This document shows, one piece after another, positions 19,864-27,518 of a stretch of 64,000 nt of DNA (positions within the stretch are counted from its first letter, which is position 1; every line of letters starts with the position of its first letter). Origin of the DNA: an uncultured Clostridia bacterium (GTDB lineage: Bacteria; Bacillota; Clostridia; Christensenellales; Aristaeellaceae); NCBI GenBank assembly GCA_934632155.1, contig CAKTXZ010000001.1, forward strand, positions 124,001-188,000, given 5' to 3'. The notes under the pieces are model-generated. The model searched no databases, had not been told where the DNA came from, and was given only the letters and a program-made list of their open reading frames with translations. The position numbers were made by a program, and so were the translations under genes.

Positions 19864-20582
19864 CGGATTTTGAAGCGCTGGCGGCGCAGGCCGGCGTTGC
19901 GCTGACGCAGCCGGCGCTGGCGGGGCTGCGCGTTTACCGCGATATGCTGCTGGAATGGAACCGGCATATGGATTTGACCAGCGTAGCGGAGGACGACGTG
20001 GCGGCGCGGCATTTTCTGGATTCGCTGCTGCCGCTTTCGCGCCCCGGGCTGCTGCCGGACGGCGCGCGGGTGATCGACGTGGGCACGGGCGCGGGCTTTC
20101 CCGGCATGCCGCTGGCGATTGCACGGCCTGATTTTCAGGTGACGCTGCTGGAGGCACAAACGAAGCGGTGCCAGTTTCTGGAGGCCGTCCGCGACGCGCT
20201 GGCGCTTAAAAACGTCGTCGTGGTCAACGGACGCGCGGAAATAGCCGGGCAGAGCGACGCGTATCGCGAGACGTTCGACCGCGCGGTGGCGCGCGCGGTG
20301 GCGCCGATGAACGTGCTGTGCGAATACTTGCTGCCCTTTGTGCGGCTGGGCGGCGAGGCCGTCTGCTGGAAGGGCCCCGCCGTGGCGCAGGAGGAGGCGG
20401 ACGGCCGGGCGGCGGCGCGGCGGCTGGGCGGCGAATGGCTGGGCGCTACGGAGCTGTGCGCTCCGGGCGAGGAGCGGCGGCATATCCTTGTTCGTATTCA
20501 AAAAAATGAAAAAACGCTTCCCCAATATCCGCGAAAAAACGGCATGCCGGCGAAGCGTCCGCTGAAAAACGACGGAAAGTGA
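19860..20582 (+). CDS. rsmG: 16S rRNA m7G527 methyltransferase RsmG
   Basis: A 240-residue SAM-dependent methyltransferase modifying G527 of 16S rRNA in the streptomycin-binding region. The motif MLLEWNRHMDLTSV precedes the SAM-binding loop VIDVGTGAGFPGMPLAI. It is followed by LLEAQTKRCQFLEAV and the catalytic-face FDRAVARAVAPM. Start ATG at 19860 overlaps holA. A terminator lies about 50 nt downstream, before noc. Confidence 0.95.
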   Translation: MTDFEALAAQAGVALTQPALAGLRVYRDMLLEWNRHMDLTSVAEDDVAARHFLDSLLPLSRPGLLPDGARVIDVGTGAGFPGMPLAIARPDFQVTLLEAQTKRCQFLEAVRDALALKNVVVVNGRAEIAGQSDAYRETFDRAVARAVAPMNVLCEYLLPFVRLGGEAVCWKGPAVAQEEADGRAAARRLGGEWLGATELCAPGEERRHILVRIQKNEKTLPQYPRKNGMPAKRPLKNDGK

Positions 20583-20629
20583 CGGCGCATTGTGCGGAAA
20601 CGCGCGAATCCGGTCGAGCGGTTCTTGTA

Positions 20630-20666
20630 CCTCCCGCCCCGCTTGGGGCAGGAGGTTTTCCTTTTT
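20630..20666 (+). terminator. Terminator after rsmG
   Basis: CCTCCCGCCCC (20630-20640) pairs with GGGGCAGGAGG (20645-20655) across a GCTT tetraloop with one C-A mismatch, then TTTTCCTTTTT. It separates noc from the upstream run. Confidence 0.8.
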
Positions 20667-20785
20667 CGGCGAAGATGGCATACAAGAACGCGGCGCTTCC
20701 CAAGGCCGAACCAAGGGGGAGGGGCGGCGGCGGGCGCGCCGCGTTCGGTTCGTGAAAGGAATACGGGAATGGAGAGGGACAGGCA

Positions 20786-21622
20786 ATGAGCACCGTTGAG
20801 GAAATGGCGCCGGGAGGGCGGCAAAGCTGTTGGCTGCCGATGGACGAAATCCGTCCCAACGCACGTCAGCCGCGCAAGGTGTTTCAGGATATGGCGCTGC
20901 TGGAGCTGGCGGCCTCAATTCGTCAGCACGGCCTGCTGCAGCCCATCACCGTGCGCGCCGTGCAGGGCGGCTACGAAATCGTTATGGGGGAAAGGCGGTA
21001 CCGCGCGTGCCGGATGCTGGGGTTCACCCATATCGACGCGTTTGTGCTGCCGCTTTCGGACGCGGACAGCGAGCTGCTGGCGCTGATTGAGAATATCCAG
21101 CGCGAGGATCTGCATTATTTCGAGGAGGCCGAGGCCTACGCGCGGCTGATGCGGCAGGGGATGACGCAGGAGACGCTGGCGCGCAGGCTGGGCAAGAGCG
21201 CCTCGGGCATCGCCAATAAGCTGCGCCTGCTGAAGCTGGACGGGGAGCTGCGGAGCTTTTTGCAGGAGGAGGGGCTGAGCGAACGTCATGCGCGGGCGCT
21301 GCTGCCGCTTTCGGATGCGCAGGCGCGCATGCGTGTGGCGCGTCAGGCGGCGCAGCAGCATTTGACCGTGCGCGAAACCGAAGCGCTGGTGGCGCGGTCG
21401 CAGCCGCGTTTGCCCGTGCCGCCGCCCGGCAGGCGGGTCATTTCCGTCGTGCGGGATTATCGGCTGTATCTGAATGCGATTCGGGGCGTGATTAATCAGT
21501 TCCGCGAAACCGGCGTGGACGCGCAAATGGAAACGCGCGAGGAGGAGCGGATGGTGGAAATCCGCATTCTGCTGCCCAAGCAGGGAACGCGCGCGCGTCC
21601 GAACGCGTTGAGCGACCGATGA
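20786..21622 (+). CDS. noc: Nucleoid occlusion protein Noc (ParB/Spo0J family)
   Basis: A 278-residue ParB-family CTP-dependent DNA clamp. The N-terminal ParB domain has the motifs IRPNARQPRKVF, LAASIRQHGLLQPITVR and the CTP-site GERRYRACRMLG. ENIQREDLHYFEEAEAY leads into the helix-turn-helix TQETLARRLGKSASGIANKLRLLKL, followed by GLSERHARALLPL. Noc and Spo0J are close paralogues. Noc is preferred because the gene directly follows rsmG, as in Bacillus, and there is no parA/soj beside it. Noc binds scattered sites and blocks division over the chromosome. It stands alone between two terminators. Confidence 0.8.
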   Translation: MSTVEEMAPGGRQSCWLPMDEIRPNARQPRKVFQDMALLELAASIRQHGLLQPITVRAVQGGYEIVMGERRYRACRMLGFTHIDAFVLPLSDADSELLALIENIQREDLHYFEEAEAYARLMRQGMTQETLARRLGKSASGIANKLRLLKLDGELRSFLQEEGLSERHARALLPLSDAQARMRVARQAAQQHLTVRETEALVARSQPRLPVPPPGRRVISVVRDYRLYLNAIRGVINQFRETGVDAQMETREEERMVEIRILLPKQGTRARPNALSDR

Positions 21623-21744
21623 TTCGCCGCGTGCCCCTCGCCGCCTGACACGGAATTTACTTCTTGTTCAAACTTTAGACATATCCTTCTGTTATCATCA
21701 CCATCGTGGATAGCAGATATCCACCCTCTCTCCCCTTCTATATA

Positions 21745-21779
21745 GGCGGGTTCGCAGCAATGCGGGCTCGCCGATTTTT
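21745..21779 (+). terminator. Terminator after noc
   Basis: An 11-bp stem with three G-T pairs (21745-21755 with 21762-21772), 6-nt loop AGCAAT, followed by GATTTTTT. Confidence 0.75.
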
Positions 21780-21870
21780 TCATATGTACAGAACTTTGAG
21801 GCCGCCATGCTTTTTTTACACGTTTTATTGCATTCTGACCTGAAAAACGGATTATGTGCGCCGGTTTCGC

Positions 21871-21899
21871 TTGCGCAAACATGGCGAGGCTGTTATAAT
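21871..21899 (+). promoter_or_regulatory. Promoter of the esterase gene
   Basis: TTGCGC (21871-21876), 17 bp, consensus TATAAT (21894-21899). Confidence 0.7.
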
Positions 21900-21969
21900 G
21901 CAGCCAGAGAAAAGAACGGCGCTTCGCGCGCACGAAGCGATGCAGGCCGAACGAAAGGGAGCATGAACG

Positions 21970-22818
21970 ATGCGAAAAATGATCACGTTACCGGCCAACC
22001 CCACCCTTGCGGGCATGGCGAGCCTTCAATACGACGTTGTTTATTCCACCGCTATGGGCGAAGCGCTTTGCGGCACGCTGATGGAGCCGTGGCGTACGGA
22101 GGACGCCGCGCTGCGGCCGGCGATTGTGTTCGTGCAGGGAAGCGGCTGGACGCGTCCCGGGCGCGGCTATGAAATTCCGCAGCTGGCGCGCTATGCGCAG
22201 GCGGGCTACGTGGTGTTTACCATCGAGCACCGCAGCCGGCTGGAGGGACATCCTTTTCCCGCATTTTTGCAGGATACCAAGTGCGCGATCCGCTTTTTGC
22301 GCGCGAACGCCGAAAAATACCTGATCGATCCGGAGCGCATCGCAATTTTCGGCACCTCCTCCGGCGGCAACACGGCGCTGCTGGTCGCCATGACGGGCGA
22401 CGACCCGCGCTACCGCACGCAGGAATACGCGGAATACAGCGACGCGGTCTGCTGCATGGTCGAATGCTTCGGGCCGACGGACATGAACAAGCTGATGGAG
22501 GCGTGGAGCGCCGGGCCGGAAGCGCAGAAGGTGAGCGAAACGCTGCGGGGCGACGCGCCCTTTGAGCAGGTGGCGCACGACATGAGCCCGCTGTACCTTG
22601 CGCGGGAGGGCGCGAAGTATCCGCCCATGCTGCTTATCCACGGCGACGCGGACACGATGGTGCCCTACGCGCAGGGCGAAGCGATGTATGCGCGCCTGAA
22701 CGAAATCGGCGCGGACGCCCGGATGATTCGCGTCGCAGGCGCACCGCATGAGCACAGCTTCTGGAGCGACGCGCTGCATCGCCATATCCGCGCGTTTTTG
22801 GATTGCCATATGCTCTGA
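21970..22818 (+). CDS. Alpha/beta-hydrolase, BD-FAE/acetylxylan-esterase-like
   Basis: A 282-residue cytoplasmic alpha/beta hydrolase without signal peptide. The nucleophile elbow is FGTSSGG (Ser130). The Asp is in HGDADTMVP (Asp228 likely) and the His in GAPHEHSFW (His260 or 262). The oxyanion region is VFVQGSGWTRPG, in place of the HGGG of the hormone-sensitive-lipase group. The sequence LDQDTKCAIRFLRANA-like stretch (residues about 102-115) before the elbow is typical of bifunctional feruloyl/acetyl-xylan esterases and prolyl-oligopeptidase-like esterases. It stands alone with its own promoter and terminator. The natural ester is not known. Confidence 0.8.
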   Translation: MRKMITLPANPTLAGMASLQYDVVYSTAMGEALCGTLMEPWRTEDAALRPAIVFVQGSGWTRPGRGYEIPQLARYAQAGYVVFTIEHRSRLEGHPFPAFLQDTKCAIRFLRANAEKYLIDPERIAIFGTSSGGNTALLVAMTGDDPRYRTQEYAEYSDAVCCMVECFGPTDMNKLMEAWSAGPEAQKVSETLRGDAPFEQVAHDMSPLYLAREGAKYPPMLLIHGDADTMVPYAQGEAMYARLNEIGADARMIRVAGAPHEHSFWSDALHRHIRAFLDCHML

Positions 22819-22891
22819 TTGCCGCAGACGCAAGGGGAAGCGTAACGCGGGGCGGCTGCGCTATGCTTCAAACGGACGGCGTCAATCAAAG

Positions 22892-22928
22892 AACGCACCT
22901 GTTTCAAATGAAACGGGCGCGTTTTTTT
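22892..22928. terminator. Bidirectional terminator between esterase and GntR genes
   Basis: AACGCACCTGTTTC pairs with GAAACGGGCGCGTT (two mismatches), loop AAAT, then T7 on the plus strand and an A-rich run on the left. Confidence 0.8.
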
Positions 22929-23003
22929 GCAATGCCCTTCGGCGTGGGCTTGCGTGGCGATCCTTTACGATCCGAATCGCGCGGATGCTTTCAAAACGAA
23001 GCG

Positions 23004-24128
23004 TCAGCGGGCTTCGGCGCTTTGCTCTGCGCCTACCTGCGTCAGCTTTTCTTCCAATTTGATGCTCTGCGGCGCGCCGCCCTCGAAGGCGAGGCGATAT
23101 ACCAGCTCCGCTGCCGTCCGGCCGATCTTGCGCGGCTGCTGATCGATAATGTAGGGCTTGAATTCCATAAATTCCTCGGCGATTACGTATTCGTTGTCAT
23201 AGAGCATCAGGTCGACGTCCTGCGCCTTGCCCATGCGCTTGAGCACGCGCATGATGGCCGGGGCGTGCAGATGGCTGGAGGAAATGATGGCCGTCGGCCT
23301 GCGAAGGGAAACGTAGTTTTCGAACACCGCCTCAAAATCCTGCAGCGAATCGTCCACGTTGAGCTTCAGCGATACCGCGCATTCGGGGTTGATGGTCTGC
23401 ATGGCGTCCTCGTAGCCGCGCACGCGCTCGGCGACGGAGCTGGCGTGGGCGATCAGGTGGCCGATGAAGCCGATGCGGCGATGCCCCTTTTGATACAGGA
23501 AATGGCAGGCGCGGAAGGTGGAGCCGTAATGGTCGCAGGCGACGTAGCTCAGGTTCAGCTGCGGCAGGTAACGGTCGATCTGCACCAGCGGGAAGCGGTT
23601 GAGCACCAGCCGCAGCACCTCCTCGTGATAGGTGGCGAAATCGCTGGGGAAGAGCAGAATGCCTTTGAAGCATTCCTGCGCGATGCGGAGGTATTTCGCC
23701 TCGCGCTTCTGGTCGCTATCGGTCAGGAAGATGATGTAATGCAAATGACGCCTGGCCAGCTCCTCTGAGATGCCGGCCATGATATCGCTCATGAAAATGG
23801 TGCTGGTGAAGGGCACGATGAGCGCGATGGCGTCCTCCGGATCCGCGAGCCCGCGCAGCGCGCTGCACGCTGCGTCCTGATCGAGAGGCGCGCTTGGGAT
23901 ATGCTGCGCCGCCGGGGCAATGAAGCTGCCGCGCCCCTGCTGGCGAATGATTTTGCCCTCGTCGCACAGCGTTTGATACGCGTGCTTGGCGGAAATGCGG
24001 CTGGCGCCGAATTTAATGGCCAGCTGCTTTTCGCTGGGCAGCCGGTAATCCGGCACATCGGCGTTCCGCTCGATTAGTTCTAATAGGTAATTCCGCATTT
24101 TGATATACAGCAATTCGTTGTTGGCCAT
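23004..24128 (-). CDS. GntR/LacI-hybrid (AraR-type) transcriptional regulator
   Basis: A 374-residue sugar-responsive repressor. The start at 24128 lies behind GGAGGGGG; the longer frame adds a nonconserved leader. The N-terminal GntR winged helix (about 1-70) has YRLPSEKQLAIKFGASRISAKHAYQTLCDEGKIIRQQGRGSFI. Residues 90-374 form a LacI-type periplasmic-binding fold (IALIVPFTSTIFMSDIMAGISEEL, GHRRIGFIGH, PTAIISSSHLHAPAIMRVLK). This hybrid layout is that of AraR. It is divergent from the mannoside locus and very probably controls it; candidate operators are at 24143-24155 and 24258-24281. The inducing sugar is unknown. Confidence 0.88.
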   Translation of the reverse strand: MANNELLYIKMRNYLLELIERNADVPDYRLPSEKQLAIKFGASRISAKHAYQTLCDEGKIIRQQGRGSFIAPAAQHIPSAPLDQDAACSALRGLADPEDAIALIVPFTSTIFMSDIMAGISEELARRHLHYIIFLTDSDQKREAKYLRIAQECFKGILLFPSDFATYHEEVLRLVLNRFPLVQIDRYLPQLNLSYVACDHYGSTFRACHFLYQKGHRRIGFIGHLIAHASSVAERVRGYEDAMQTINPECAVSLKLNVDDSLQDFEAVFENYVSLRRPTAIISSSHLHAPAIMRVLKRMGKAQDVDLMLYDNEYVIAEEFMEFKPYIIDQQPRKIGRTAAELVYRLAFEGGAPQSIKLEEKLTQVGAEQSAEAR

Positions 24129-24142
24129 GCAATCCCCCTCCG

Positions 24143-24155
24143 GATATATTATATC
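24143..24155. promoter_or_regulatory. Candidate operator overlapping the regulator's -10 box
   Basis: GATATATTATATC is a near-perfect palindrome (odd centre) over the -10 element of the GntR-type gene. It resembles the core of the larger palindrome at 24258-24281. Confidence 0.4.
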
Positions 24156-24176
24156 AAGTAATACAAGAAAATGCAA
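24148..24176 (-). promoter_or_regulatory. Promoter of the GntR-type regulator
   Basis: On the minus strand TTGCAT (24176-24171), 17 bp, TATAAT (24153-24148). Confidence 0.75.
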
Positions 24177-24205
24177 TACATCATGGAAAATAAGGTCAAA
24201 TTATG

Positions 24206-24234
24206 TTGACTTGAATTGGAACGCGGGCTATAAT
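24206..24234 (+). promoter_or_regulatory. Promoter of the mannoside-utilisation locus
   Basis: TTGACT (24206-24211), 17 bp, consensus TATAAT (24229-24234); a strong housekeeping promoter that would need a repressor to be shut off. Confidence 0.85.
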
Positions 24235-24257
24235 AAATTGAACCAACAAACGAAATG

Positions 24258-24281
24258 GTATAGTTGATATATCATGCATAC
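24258..24281. promoter_or_regulatory. Candidate operator of the GntR/LacI-type regulator
   Basis: A symmetric 24-bp element of the form GTAT-N3-TGATATATCA-N3-ATAC lies just downstream of the predicted transcription start (near 24241) and before the GGAGG ribosome site. Position and symmetry fit repressor binding. Confidence 0.5.
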
Positions 24282-24298
24282 GAATTGGAGGAAGTTGG

Positions 24299-25162
24299 AT
24301 GGTTGAAGTGAGACAAAGGCGCAGAGCCCCCAAAAGCCCCGCATATTACGCCGGACGGCTGTTGATCTATGCGCTGCTGCTGCTCGGCATCGTGATGTAC
24401 GCCTTTCCGCTGGTTTGGATGATCTTCACGGCGCTCAAGGACAACACGGAAATCATGCGCATGCCGCCAAGCCTTCTGCCGGAGGCGTGGAAGTGGAGCA
24501 ATTTCCCCAATGCGCTCAAGGAATTCCCGTTTTTCCTGTATCTGCGCAACACGCTGTTTATCGTCGCGTTTCAGATGCTGGGCAACGTATCCTCCGCGGC
24601 GATCGTGGGCTATTCCTTTGCGCGGCTTCGCTGGCCGGGGCGCGACATATGGTTCGTCGTGCTGCTTTCCACCATGATGCTGCCGGGCGTCGTTACCATG
24701 GTGCCCACCTTCATCATGTTCAAGAATTTCGGCTGGATGAACACCTATCTGCCCTTTATCGTGCCGACCTTCTGCGGCAGCGCGTTCAACATCTTCCTGA
24801 TGCGTCAGTTTTTCCGCGGCATTCCCATGGATTTGTCCGAGAGCGCGAGGCTGGACGGCGCGGGAGAATTCATCACCTTCGCCCGCATCATTCTGCCGCT
24901 GTGCAAGCCCGCGCTGGCGACCATCGCCATTTTCAGCTTCATGGGCTGCTGGAACGATTATATGGGCCCGCTGCTGTACCTCAACGACGCAAGCAAGTTT
25001 ACCATCACCTACGGCCTGCGTTCCTTCCAATTGGAGCATGACACCGATTGGCCGTACCTGATGGCCGCAGCGACGATCATTTCCCTGCCGACGGTGATGC
25101 TTTTCTTCTTCTGCCAGCGCTATTTTATCGAGGGAATTACCCTGACTGGCATGAAGGGCTGA
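24299..25162 (+). CDS. Sugar ABC transporter permease, MalG/UgpE type
   Basis: A 287-residue permease of the carbohydrate-uptake family 1. Six spans begin with LLIYALLLLGIVMYAFPLVWMIF. The EAA loop is DLSESARLDGAGEFITFARIILPLCKP, and the C-terminus QRYFIEGITLTGMKG is typical of the MalG side. GGAGG lies 5 nt before the ATG at 24299. It is the first gene of the locus, preceding its binding protein, an unusual order. It pairs with the MalF-type permease at 26569-27495. No ATPase gene is present. Confidence 0.92.
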   Translation: MVEVRQRRRAPKSPAYYAGRLLIYALLLLGIVMYAFPLVWMIFTALKDNTEIMRMPPSLLPEAWKWSNFPNALKEFPFFLYLRNTLFIVAFQMLGNVSSAAIVGYSFARLRWPGRDIWFVVLLSTMMLPGVVTMVPTFIMFKNFGWMNTYLPFIVPTFCGSAFNIFLMRQFFRGIPMDLSESARLDGAGEFITFARIILPLCKPALATIAIFSFMGCWNDYMGPLLYLNDASKFTITYGLRSFQLEHDTDWPYLMAAATIISLPTVMLFFFCQRYFIEGITLTGMKG

Positions 25163-25215
25163 AATGGGCGTTAACGCAGCATTGCGTTATCCAAAATAAA
25201 AAGGAGGAAGAAACC

Positions 25216-26496
25216 ATGAAAAAACTGTTGTCCCTGATGCTGGCTGCGGCGATCTGCCTGAGCCTGTGCCCCTTCGCCTTCGCGGAGGACACGGTGGAGA
25301 TCGAAATGTGGTCGAACATGTACGGCGACGAGCTGACCGCCCTGATCGAGGAGTATCAGGCCGCCCATCCCAACGTGAAGGTCAACCTGCTGCTGATTTC
25401 CTTCTGGGATTTTGATTCCAAGCTCATTCCCGCGCTGGCCGCCGGCACCGCGCCCGATCTGTTCATCGGCAGTCTGGAATTCAGCCATGCCGCGGACGAG
25501 CTGGCGCTGCGCGCCGATATTACCGATCTGGTGAACGCCAAGGGCTACGACGCAAGCAGGTACATGACCTTTGCTGCGGAGGCCTGTCAGGAGGAAGGCC
25601 GCGTCTACGGCTTGCCCTTCGCGACGGATACGCGCCTGTTCTATTACAACAAGGATATGTTTGCCGCCGCCGGTCTGGACCCTGAAACGCCCCCGGCCTC
25701 TTGGGCGGACGTGCTGGAATACACCAAGAAGCTGACCACCTATGACGAAAAGGGCAATGTGGACGTGCTGGGCTTCCATCCCGCGCTGGGCAACATGTGG
25801 CCTTGGACGTACCTGTGGACGTGGGGCGTGAAGTGTCTGGACGAAAACGGCTTCTCCGCGTTGGACAATCCCGCGACCATCGAAGCGGCCAACATGGCCA
25901 TCGCCATTCAGGACGTTTACGGCTACGACGGCTTCCTTGCCTACAACGAGAGCACCTCCACCACGCTGACGACCGATCCCTTCATTGCCGGCAAGCTGGC
26001 CATGACGGTTTCCACCCACGAAATGCCCCAGAACGTGGAAAAGTACAACCCTGAGCTGAATTTCGGCACGGCCGTGATTCCCACCTCCGACGGCGTGAAC
26101 AATCACGCGTCCTGGTCCAGCGGCTTCAACCTGCAGTTTACCAATCATGGCGCCGCCCGTCTGGAAGCGGCGGTCGATTTCGGCCTGTGGCTGACCAGCG
26201 ACGAAATTCAGACCCGGCTGGTAAAGGAAATCAACATCTGGAGCTGCAATAACGCCGCGCGCGCCAAGGGCGCCGAATTCCATCCCGAGTACGGCAAGCA
26301 GTATTGGAACGCCATGGAGCAGAGCGCGACCTTCACCCACCTGAACGAGACCAACCGCAAGTTCCCCGGCTGGGCGGGCACGCTCTACACCTACTGGAAC
26401 GAGATCTTCAACAAGGCCAAGACGCCTCAGGAAGCGATCGACACCATCGGCACCGTTATCAAGCAGGAAATCGAAAACTACGATATGTTCAACTGA
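25216..26496 (+). CDS. Extracellular sugar-binding protein, family 1
   Basis: A 426-residue MalE/UgpB-like binding protein for the mannoside locus. The start at 25216 follows AAGGAGGAAG; the longer frame is not a gene start. The signal peptide is MKKLLSLMLAAAICLSLCPFAFA, followed by EDTVEIEMWSNM. As in the other binding protein at 13068-14756, no lipobox cysteine is placed at the cleavage site. Family features include APDLFIGSLEF, GLPFATDTRLFYYNKDMFAAAGLDPE and PASWADVLEYTKKL. The ligand is inferred to be a mannose-containing oligosaccharide from the neighbouring alpha-mannosidase genes. Confidence 0.9.
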   Translation: MKKLLSLMLAAAICLSLCPFAFAEDTVEIEMWSNMYGDELTALIEEYQAAHPNVKVNLLLISFWDFDSKLIPALAAGTAPDLFIGSLEFSHAADELALRADITDLVNAKGYDASRYMTFAAEACQEEGRVYGLPFATDTRLFYYNKDMFAAAGLDPETPPASWADVLEYTKKLTTYDEKGNVDVLGFHPALGNMWPWTYLWTWGVKCLDENGFSALDNPATIEAANMAIAIQDVYGYDGFLAYNESTSTTLTTDPFIAGKLAMTVSTHEMPQNVEKYNPELNFGTAVIPTSDGVNNHASWSSGFNLQFTNHGAARLEAAVDFGLWLTSDEIQTRLVKEINIWSCNNAARAKGAEFHPEYGKQYWNAMEQSATFTHLNETNRKFPGWAGTLYTYWNEIFNKAKTPQEAIDTIGTVIKQEIENYDMFN

Positions 26497-26503
26497 TTCC
26501 AAG

Positions 26504-26538
26504 CCGGGCGCGGGGCGGGCAGCCTGCTCCGCGCCCGG
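26504..26538 (+). other. Intergenic stem-loop after the binding-protein gene
   Basis: A perfect 10-bp GC stem (CCGGGCGCGG with its complement) with a 15-nt loop begins 7 nt after the stop. It is followed by AAAA and not a T-run, so it resembles an mRNA-stabilising hairpin more than a terminator. Confidence 0.55.
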
Positions 26539-26568
26539 AAAACCGCAGGACGGAGGAGAAAAACCATC

Positions 26569-27495
26569 ATGAGTACGACGGCAATGAAAAACCATCATGG
26601 AATGAGCGCGCTTCGCCGAAAGGAAGCCGTTACCGGCTATCTCTTCGCCGCGCCGTGGATTATCGGCTTCTTCGTCTTCACGCTGTATCCCGTGGCGTCT
26701 TCGCTGTTTTACAGCTTTACCAATTATTCGGTTACCGGCGCTTATAAATGGCTGGGCTTCAAAAACTACGTCGTGATGTTTACCAACGACCATCTGTTTC
26801 CCAAGGCGGTCTACAACACGCTGTATTACGCGCTGTTTTCCGTTCCGCTGAATTTGGTGATCGGGCTGTGCGTGGCGCTGCTGATGAACCAGAAAATTCG
26901 CGGCATCAACGTCATCCGCACGATCTATTACCTGCCCAACGTGGTTTCGGGCGTGGCGGTCTGCATGCTTTGGAGCATGATTTTGCAGTCCAAGTACGGC
27001 GTGCTCAACCAGATTCTCGCCGTCTTCGGCATTACCGGGCCGGCGTGGCTGTCCGACCCGAACTGGACCAAGCCGGCGCTGATTATCATGAGCTGCTGGA
27101 ATTCGGGCGGCGCGATGGTCATTTATCTGGCCGCGCTGCAGGGAATTCCCAAAACGTATTACGAGGCGGTGGAGATCGACGGCGCGAACGTGTTCCAGAA
27201 GTTCTGGCACATTACCGTTCCCATGCTGTCCCCGACGATTTTCTTTCAATTGATTAACGGCATTATCGGCGCGATGCAGGTCTTTACGCAGGCCTACCTG
27301 ATGACCGGCACGGGGCCGTCCTATTCCACCACGTTTTATGTGTACGCGCTGTATAACAAGGCTTTTACCGACAGGCGCATGGGCTACGCCTCCGCCATGT
27401 CGTGGGTGCTGGTGATATTTGTGCTGCTGCTGACGCTGTTTATGTTCAAGGTCGTCGGCAGAAAGGTTTATTACGAAAGCGGCGATTCGAAATAA
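26569..27495 (+). CDS. Sugar ABC transporter permease, MalF/UgpA type
   Basis: A 308-residue permease. The start at 26569 follows GGAGGAG with a somewhat long spacing; Met at codon 4 or 8 are alternatives. Spans include GYLFAAPWIIGFFVFTLYPVASSLFYSF. The EAA loop is IPKTYYEAVEIDGANVFQKFWHITVPMLSP, and the late loop MQVFTQAYLMTGTGPSYSTTFYVYALYNKAF is the family signature. It completes the transporter with the MalG-type permease and the binding protein upstream. Confidence 0.92.
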   Translation: MSTTAMKNHHGMSALRRKEAVTGYLFAAPWIIGFFVFTLYPVASSLFYSFTNYSVTGAYKWLGFKNYVVMFTNDHLFPKAVYNTLYYALFSVPLNLVIGLCVALLMNQKIRGINVIRTIYYLPNVVSGVAVCMLWSMILQSKYGVLNQILAVFGITGPAWLSDPNWTKPALIIMSCWNSGGAMVIYLAALQGIPKTYYEAVEIDGANVFQKFWHITVPMLSPTIFFQLINGIIGAMQVFTQAYLMTGTGPSYSTTFYVYALYNKAFTDRRMGYASAMSWVLVIFVLLLTLFMFKVVGRKVYYESGDSK

Positions 27496-27518
27496 CCAAC
27501 GCAGGAGGATGCACGCGT

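Larger units (their letters stand above)
21623..21969. other. Intergenic region noc-esterase
   Basis: This 347-bp gap holds the noc terminator (21745-21779) and the esterase promoter (21871-21899). No protein-like reading frame was seen. Confidence 0.6.
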
